A DNA stretch of 45,942 nt from Myxococcales bacterium (GTDB taxonomy: Bacteria; Myxococcota_A; Polyangia; Polyangiales; Polyangiaceae), in contig JAHFDY010000008.1 in NCBI GenBank assembly GCA_023248735.1, positions 1 through 45,942 on the forward strand. The letters run 5' to 3'. The notes beneath the pieces were generated by a model, which made no database searches, was not told the origin of the DNA, and saw only the letters and a list, made by a program, of their open reading frames with translations. The number at the start of each line of letters is the position of its first letter. The first letter of the stretch is position 1. Shown piece by piece: positions 41,095 through 45,942 of the stretch. The position numbers were made by a program, and so were the translations under genes.

Positions 41095-41460
41095 TTACCT
41101 GCCCTGGGGGAGCAAACCCGAAGGAGGCGGAGTGCCCATCGTTCCGCTCATGAAGAGAAAGATCGGTACCGAGTACGTAACGTTCGTGGCCCAACCCGCT
41201 GCAACCTGCACGCGGCGCGTTCCCTTGCAGCACTGGCTGAAGAAGAACCACGGAAACCACACCGACACTTCATAGTCGCCTGGTGGCATGTTGTAGACGT
41301 TCAGCCCCCACTTGCCCTGCTGCACCTGCCCGTTGACCGAAATGCGCGGCGAAACAAGAAACAACATCCACTGCAAGAAGAAGAAGCTTGGTCGTATGGC
41401 AAGTTGCCCATACTGCGCTTGTTGCTGCTGCATCGCCTGATTCGGATCATATGCCTGCAT
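41095..41460 (-). CDS. aromatic-rich small protein, unknown function
   Basis: 121 residues, no signal peptide. The N terminus is Gln-rich (NQAMQQQQAQYGQ). Two clusters are notable: SFFFLQWMLFLVSP (about 25-38) and VWFPWFFFSQCCKGTRR (about 67-83), separated by GKWGLNVYNMPPGDYEV, which reads like strands and a turn of a small beta-sandwich. I do not recognise a family. It may bind a membrane or a hydrophobic partner. Coding is supported by normal reading frame, spacing and coupling to the TPR-like gene downstream. Confidence 0.6.
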   Translation of the reverse strand: MQAYDPNQAMQQQQAQYGQLAIRPSFFFLQWMLFLVSPRISVNGQVQQGKWGLNVYNMPPGDYEVSVWFPWFFFSQCCKGTRRVQVAAGWATNVTYSVPIFLFMSGTMGTPPPSGLLPQGR

Positions 41461-41502
41461 TGATGCCTCCCTATTCGAAAGGCGAGGGTTACACTCTTCG
41501 GC

Positions 41503-43524
41503 ATGATCGACAATCCCCTGCTTTCAGTCTTGGCAGGTGCGGAGCGGATTCCCTTTCGTGACATTTTGCCCGAACACGTCGAACCAGGCCTCGACGCGCT
41601 GCTCGAAGAGGCGCAAACGGCGATCGAAGCCATCGAACGGGACAAGTCGCTACCGTCCTATCGCACGACCTTCGGCGCCCTCGAGGACGCGATATCGCGA
41701 CTGAACGTCGCGTTCGGGGTTGTCCAGCACATTGAGTCAGTCGCGGCGAACGACGCGTTCCGCGCGGCGTATAACCGCGTTCAACCGCGTGTGGCCACGT
41801 TCTACGCAAAAATTCCCCTTTCTTCGGCTCTCTTCGCGCGCTTCTTGTCGCTCGATCCATCGTCAACTACATTGACTGCCACGCAACGGCGCCACGTCGA
41901 GCTCACGCTGCGCGATTTTCGGCGCAACGGAGCAAACCTCAATGACGAGACGAAGGGGTCACTTCTTGCGATCGATGTCGCCCTCAGCGAACGCACGACG
42001 CGCTATGCCCAGAACGCGATCGACGCATCGAACGCGTGGGAGCTGGTGCTGAGCGAACGGAGTGCCCTTGCCGGGGTACCCGACGACGCAGTGCAAAGCA
42101 TGGCGGAGAATGCGACGAGCAAAGGCCTTTCGGGCTACCGGCTCACGCTCGCGGGGCCCGTGTACCTTGCGGTCGTCACCCACGCTGAAGATCGCGCGCT
42201 GCGGGAGCGGATCTACCGCGCGTACAACACATCAGCCACGAAAGCGCCTTACGACAATCGACAGCTCATCGGAGAGATTCTCGAACTGCGCTGCGAGCGC
42301 GCGAAAATCCTCGGGTACGCAAACTACGCCGACTTCATCCTCGAAGAGCGAATGGCGAAGGATAGCGCGCGGGCCTTGTCTTTTGTCGAAGAGATCCACG
42401 CACGTGCAAAAGACCATTTCGGAAAAGAGAAGAGCGACCTTCAGGCGTTTCGGCGAGAGCTCGAGGGCGACGACGCGCCACCGCTCGAACCGTGGGACGT
42501 CGCGTACTACGCCGACAAATTGAACAAATCACGTTACGAATTCGATGAAGAATCCCTGCGGCCGTACTTCGCGCTCGAGAGCGTGATGAAGGGCATGTTC
42601 CAGATCGCGAAGCATCTTTACGGGATCGAAGTGCAACCTTGGAGCGACCCGCCCGTCTGGCACGACACCGTTCGCGGCTACGAGATGCGCGACGGTGAGG
42701 GAAAGCTCTTTGCGCGCTTTTACTTCGACCTTTTTCCGAGAGAGCGAAAGCGCGACGGCGCGTGGATGCACGGCATCGTGTCCGGACTTGGTGGGCCCCA
42801 CCAGGCGCTCATCGTTGGCAACATGACCGCGCCGGTTGGCGGGAAACCTGCGTTGCTTACGCGCCGAGAGGTGGAAACTCTCTTTCACGAGTTTGGTCAC
42901 TTGCTCCACCACTGCCTAAGCAATGTGTCGATTCGCTCGCTCGCGGGCACGAGTGTTCCGACGGACTTCGTTGAACTTCCGTCGATGATTATGGAAAACT
43001 GGGTTTGGGATGAGGCCGCACTCGATCTCTTTGCGCGGCACTACCAAACAGGCGAAACAATCCCCCGCGATTGGATCGCCCGCATGTTGCGCTCACGAAA
43101 ATTCCGAGCGGCCTCGGCGCTCATGAGACAACTCGGATTCGCGAGCGTGGATCTAAGGTTGCACACAACCTACGACGCCGCGAACGACGGCGAAGTTACG
43201 CTCTTCTCGCGACGGCTCATGAACGACTTTGCGCCGGCCGCGCTCCCAGATGACTACGCGATGATCGCGTCGTTCTCGCACCTGTTCGCCGATCCGGTTG
43301 GCTACGCCGCGGGATACTATTCGTACCTTTGGTCGGAACAATTGGCTGCGGATGCGTTCCAGCGCTTTCGACGCGAAGGCCTCTTTAGCGCTGAGGTTGG
43401 CGGCGCATTCCGCAAGGAAATTCTCTCGCGCGGCAACGAAGACGACCCGCTCACCCTGTACGTCAACTTCACGGGTCACGAGCCATCGCTGGCACCACTT
43501 TTTGAGCGGCTCGGGATCAGCTAA
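41503..43524 (+). CDS. prlC: M3 family oligopeptidase (oligopeptidase A-like)
   Basis: 673 residues, the usual length. It cleaves short peptides in the cytoplasm. The zinc site is His462-Glu463-x-x-His466 in HEFGHLLHH, with Glu491 (25 residues after His466, in DFVELPS) as the third ligand, as expected for M3. The N-terminal helical part (FRDILPEHVEPGLDALLEEA) matches oligopeptidase A, and the C-terminal SYLWSEQLAADAF is characteristic. Its stop overlaps the stop of the ribbon-helix-helix gene on the other strand by 3 bases. Confidence 0.93.
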   Translation: MIDNPLLSVLAGAERIPFRDILPEHVEPGLDALLEEAQTAIEAIERDKSLPSYRTTFGALEDAISRLNVAFGVVQHIESVAANDAFRAAYNRVQPRVATFYAKIPLSSALFARFLSLDPSSTTLTATQRRHVELTLRDFRRNGANLNDETKGSLLAIDVALSERTTRYAQNAIDASNAWELVLSERSALAGVPDDAVQSMAENATSKGLSGYRLTLAGPVYLAVVTHAEDRALRERIYRAYNTSATKAPYDNRQLIGEILELRCERAKILGYANYADFILEERMAKDSARALSFVEEIHARAKDHFGKEKSDLQAFRRELEGDDAPPLEPWDVAYYADKLNKSRYEFDEESLRPYFALESVMKGMFQIAKHLYGIEVQPWSDPPVWHDTVRGYEMRDGEGKLFARFYFDLFPRERKRDGAWMHGIVSGLGGPHQALIVGNMTAPVGGKPALLTRREVETLFHEFGHLLHHCLSNVSIRSLAGTSVPTDFVELPSMIMENWVWDEAALDLFARHYQTGETIPRDWIARMLRSRKFRAASALMRQLGFASVDLRLHTTYDAANDGEVTLFSRRLMNDFAPAALPDDYAMIASFSHLFADPVGYAAGYYSYLWSEQLAADAFQRFRREGLFSAEVGGAFRKEILSRGNEDDPLTLYVNFTGHEPSLAPLFERLGIS

Positions 43525-43880
43525 ATTCCGATCGGAAAGCGCTCGCGGACAAGATCGAGAATTTGCCCGCGGAGGCGCTCCCAGCGCGACATTGGTTCCA
43601 AGACCGTGGCTTGTGCATCCGGCACGAGATTGCCTTCAAGCATTTCGGCCAGCACCTTGCTCGCGTCACGATCGAGCTCGTGGCAGTGAAGCGCGAACTT
43701 CCGTGCGAGGTCCTTGGGCAAGTAGACCGTTACTTCGCGCAAGTCGACGCCACGCGTGGTTGGGACGACTTCGCCGAAGACGGATGAGGTCTCTTTCGTG
43801 TCGTTCGCACTCGCGACAAACGTGTCGACGTTAGCCTGTGGCGGCTTGCGTAATGTAACACCCACTGGTCTCTTTCCCAT
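43521..43880 (-). CDS. ribbon-helix-helix-like DNA-binding protein, partner of ParA
   Basis: 119 residues from the ATG at 43880. A polar N-terminal tail of about 45 residues (MGKRPVGVTLRKPPQ...) is followed by DLREVTVYLPKDLARKFALHCHELDRDASKVLAEML (described here in part: strand VTVYLP at about 50-55, then two helices), a ribbon-helix-helix pattern as in CopG/ParG-type proteins. In type Ib partition systems such a protein binds centromere repeats and its basic tail stimulates the ParA ATPase. The start lies 50 bases inside the 3' end of parA. Assignment rests on pattern, not on a search. Confidence 0.6.
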   Translation of the reverse strand: MGKRPVGVTLRKPPQANVDTFVASANDTKETSSVFGEVVPTTRGVDLREVTVYLPKDLARKFALHCHELDRDASKVLAEMLEGNLVPDAQATVLEPMSRWERLRGQILDLVRERFPIGI

Positions 43881-44514
43881 GATAGAACCTCTCCAGCTCG
43901 TCGTAGAGCGCTCGAATTTCGGTGGACGCGCGGTCGCGTGGTGAAAATGTCGTGACGCCTTGGCCCGCTGCAATCGCTTCTTGATAAGCGATGCGATATC
44001 CAAGTTCGCTCTCAAGCACGGGCAAGCCGGACGTTCCGAGCACTTCACGCGCCCCTTGGCCGAGCGCGGTGCGCCCTTGCTTGCGCGTGATGAGAATGCA
44101 CGCCCGCAGATCGTCACGTAGCGTCTGCGCTTCGTGGATCACTTCGAGCGTCCCTGCGAGGGCCCAAGCGTCGGTGGCGGAAGGGCCACTCGGCAGCACG
44201 GCAAGATCCGAAACCATCAGTGCGGAACGCTGAATGTCTCCGTGGCGCGGCGGGCAGTCGATGATCGTCACATCGTAATTTGCGGCAAGCTGCCGAAGCT
44301 GCCCGGGCCGATGCATCGTGGCCCCCATCGCAATGACCGTGACCGAAGGTCGCCCGGTCTCTTGTGCAACTTCGCCCCACGTGCGTGCCGTCCCCTGTGG
44401 GTCTGCATCGACCAAGAGCACGCGATGTCCCAGCGTTGCCGCATGCGCCGCAACGCAAATCGCTGTCGTACTCTTGCCCACGCCGCCCTTTTGACCGGTG
44501 AACGAGATGATCAT
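43831..44514 (-). CDS. ParA-family ATPase (type Ib-like)
   Basis: 227 residues, small and without an N-terminal DNA-binding domain, as in type Ib ParA. Deviant Walker A GQKGGVGKST has Lys9 and Lys14; VLLVDADPQGTARTW supplies the switch I Asp, and DVTIIDCPPRHGD the Walker B region. Such ATPases bind non-specific DNA as ATP dimers and position plasmids, chromosomal loci or protein clusters. The gene overlaps the ribbon-helix-helix gene by 50 bases downstream and is divergent from the coiled-coil membrane protein gene across 100 bases. Whether it moves DNA or a protein cargo cannot be told. Confidence 0.88.
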   Translation of the reverse strand: MIISFTGQKGGVGKSTTAICVAAHAATLGHRVLLVDADPQGTARTWGEVAQETGRPSVTVIAMGATMHRPGQLRQLAANYDVTIIDCPPRHGDIQRSALMVSDLAVLPSGPSATDAWALAGTLEVIHEAQTLRDDLRACILITRKQGRTALGQGAREVLGTSGLPVLESELGYRIAYQEAIAAGQGVTTFSPRDRASTEIRALYDELERFYHGKETSGCYITQAATG

Positions 44515-44614
44515 GTGCGCGAGTTAGGCAGAACGGCCTTGCTCTGTCCAATTTTCGGCTAATCCCGATCGACCGGCGCTCGCCCGCTGCGTTCGTTATC
44601 CTCGGGTCGTAGCC

Positions 44615-45814
44615 ATGGATTCGAAGCGCGATCCCAAACCCGCCGAACTTGAGCTCGAGCTCGACGTGCCCGTGCGGCCGGCGCGCGGAGCGAAAGCGAA
44701 GATCGCAAGAACGCCGGAAGACCCTGTCGAAATCGCGCTCGACTACGGTCCATCGGCGGTCTCGTCGGGGAGCATGCCGACCAAGGTGCGTTCTCAACAA
44801 TCCAAGGCTCCGTCAAGTGCGCGTGAAGCAAGAGATGAAGACGTTCTCGCAGGCGCGCGCGATCGCGCACAGTATGGTGAGGACCCACGCGGCGTGTTTG
44901 CAGCGATGCGCTACGTGGTCACCGTGTATCGGCAGCGCACACAATTGGTCAATCAACTTGCCCAACACGAAGAACGCCTAGGCAATCTACGCCACACCCG
45001 CGATGCAACCCTCGTCTCGATCGGCACGCAAGCACGACAGACCACCTTGGGGGTTGAGCGGTATCTTGACGTTCACGAGCAGCTCGCACGCACAGAGCGA
45101 ACCGCGGCGATGCAGGAACAGCAATACGCGATGCTCGAGCAGGGGCACCTCACGGAGATGCGGGCAATCGATGCAAACCTCGTAGGACTCGAGAGTGCGT
45201 ATCAAGATGCCGCGCGCGATCAGCAGGCCTCCGCACAACTAGCGGCTGAGCTCCAACGCGAATGTCAGCGCTTCGACGCAAAGCAAAAGCGCCTTTCGAT
45301 CGAGTTACGCAACGTCGCGGCCAGTTCGGAAGCTCCGCCTCCTTCGGCCGACGTCGAGTCTGTCAACGCGGGAGCCTTGCGCGCAACGGCGAGTTTCAAC
45401 GAAGCACTCGACGCCGCAAAACGTGCAGCGAGCATCGCAGACGAGCAGAAGGCGCGATGGCAACGCGCCCAGGCCGAACGAGGAGGTCGCCAAACCGCTT
45501 TCGCGCGGGCCTCCGCACCGGTAACGCAAGCCTTGGGACAAGTGTCGCAAGAACGCACCCATGCACTATGCACGCTTGCAAGACGCGCACTTGCCGATGA
45601 GGGATTCACGACGCCTGAGTGGGCGATCGCGACGCGTGATCTTGATCACCAAGACCGCGTCGTGGCAACCGCGGAAGCTGAGCGTGACCAACTCAAACTG
45701 GCCGTTGATAGTTATGATCGCGTTGGGCTGCGGCGCGGTGTCGTTGCGTGGGGGGCGATCGCTGGCGCGCTCTTTCTGATGTCTGCGGCGGTCGTCGTGT
45801 GGCGCGCTTGGTGA
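44615..45814 (+). CDS. coiled-coil protein with one C-terminal membrane segment
   Basis: 399 residues. The N-terminal 70 residues are charged and low-complexity (AELELELDVPVRP...). Residues of about 95-260 and 275-375 are Ala/Glu/Arg/Gln-rich with heptad spacing, interrupted by a Pro/Ser-rich gap (EAPPPSADVES), so two long coiled coils are likely. A single hydrophobic stretch (VVAWGAIAGALFLMSAAVVV, about 375-395) ends the protein, which suggests a tail anchor with the coils in the cytoplasm. No family is recognised. It is divergent from parA. Confidence 0.7.
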   Translation: MDSKRDPKPAELELELDVPVRPARGAKAKIARTPEDPVEIALDYGPSAVSSGSMPTKVRSQQSKAPSSAREARDEDVLAGARDRAQYGEDPRGVFAAMRYVVTVYRQRTQLVNQLAQHEERLGNLRHTRDATLVSIGTQARQTTLGVERYLDVHEQLARTERTAAMQEQQYAMLEQGHLTEMRAIDANLVGLESAYQDAARDQQASAQLAAELQRECQRFDAKQKRLSIELRNVAASSEAPPPSADVESVNAGALRATASFNEALDAAKRAASIADEQKARWQRAQAERGGRQTAFARASAPVTQALGQVSQERTHALCTLARRALADEGFTTPEWAIATRDLDHQDRVVATAEAERDQLKLAVDSYDRVGLRRGVVAWGAIAGALFLMSAAVVVWRAW

Positions 45815-45819
45815 GATTG

Positions 45820-45894
45820 GGATCAGGATCAGGATCAGGATCAGGATCAGGATCAGGATCAGGATCAGGATCAGGATCAGGATCAGGATCAGGA
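45820..45894. repeat. GATCAG hexanucleotide tandem array (12.5 units)
   Basis: Twelve exact GATCAG units occupy 45821-45892, with one matching base before and two after, 6 bases past the coiled-coil gene stop. Each unit holds a GATC site. Read on the minus strand it encodes alternating Asp-Pro, but that frame has no other gene-like features. Confidence 0.97.
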
Positions 45895-45942
45895 CGCGTG
45901 TTCGGGCACGCTCTACCTTTTCGCGGAAACGACACGATACCG

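Noticed and set aside
45820-45894. CRISPR array
   Set aside because: The units are contiguous 6-base repeats with no spacers and no cas genes nearby.
45693-45935. An 80-codon frame encoding alternating Asp-Pro
   Set aside because: It is only the translation of the GATCAG array plus antisense of the coiled-coil gene; no start signal or conserved part is visible.

Overview
The window looks like chromosomal DNA of a myxobacterium-type organism (phylum Myxococcota, formerly Deltaproteobacteria). The reasons are an unusually high share of lipoproteins with Ala/Asp/Gly-rich tethers, a Cys-rich DUF4215-repeat protein, thrombospondin type 3 calcium-binding repeats, a kelch lipoprotein, a very large HExxHxxGxxH metalloprotease lipoprotein, many orphan tetratricopeptide proteins, and frequent GTG/TTG starts. 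Base composition is GC-rich by eye (roughly 60%, not computed). The phylum call is an inference; no rRNA is present. Coding density is high and no gene-free stretch exceeds 300 bases.

Layout. 1-6.5 kb: tail of a FAD-linked oxidase, a cyclophilin lipoprotein, a membrane fatty acid desaturase, a von Willebrand factor A lipoprotein overlapping an NAD+-dependent DNA ligase, and a metal-dependent hydrolase lipoprotein. 6.6-9 kb: tRNA-Arg(CCG), a short-chain dehydrogenase and a kelch lipoprotein. 9.1-16.2 kb: an alpha/beta hydrolase facing a minus-strand run ettA - glnS - short-chain dehydrogenase - DUF5690 transporter. GlnRS carries a C-terminal YqeY/GatB-like domain. 16.3-28.7 kb is rich in secreted proteins: a LURP-one-like protein, a Cys-rich lipoprotein, a DUF4215 lipoprotein, a histidine phosphatase behind an amidohydrolase/TSP3/OB fusion, a radical SAM protein and the 1540-residue metalloprotease. 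28.8-31.8 kb: a 978-residue protein of carboxypeptidase-regulatory-like domains ending in PDZ.

31.9-37.5 kb is mostly core metabolism on the plus strand: citrate synthase and an aldo/keto reductase 2 bases apart, rpoZ, then a tightly overlapping set of methyltransferase, YggS-type PLP protein and outer-membrane-like protein. 37.4-41.5 kb: a 628-residue TPR protein, the replication-associated AAA+ ATPase RarA, and two small minus-strand genes. 41.5-45.9 kb: an M3 oligopeptidase, a ParA ATPase overlapping a ribbon-helix-helix partner, a divergent coiled-coil protein with one C-terminal membrane segment, and a 75-base GATCAG array near the right edge.

I found no prophage, insertion sequence, CRISPR array, secretion cluster or biosynthetic cluster, and nothing I would claim as a proven new system. 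The best leads are the ParA/ribbon-helix-helix pair with its neighbours, the DNA ligase with altered NAD+-site residues, the amidohydrolase/TSP3/OB fusion, the GATCAG array and the spacer holding two 14-base tandem duplications.
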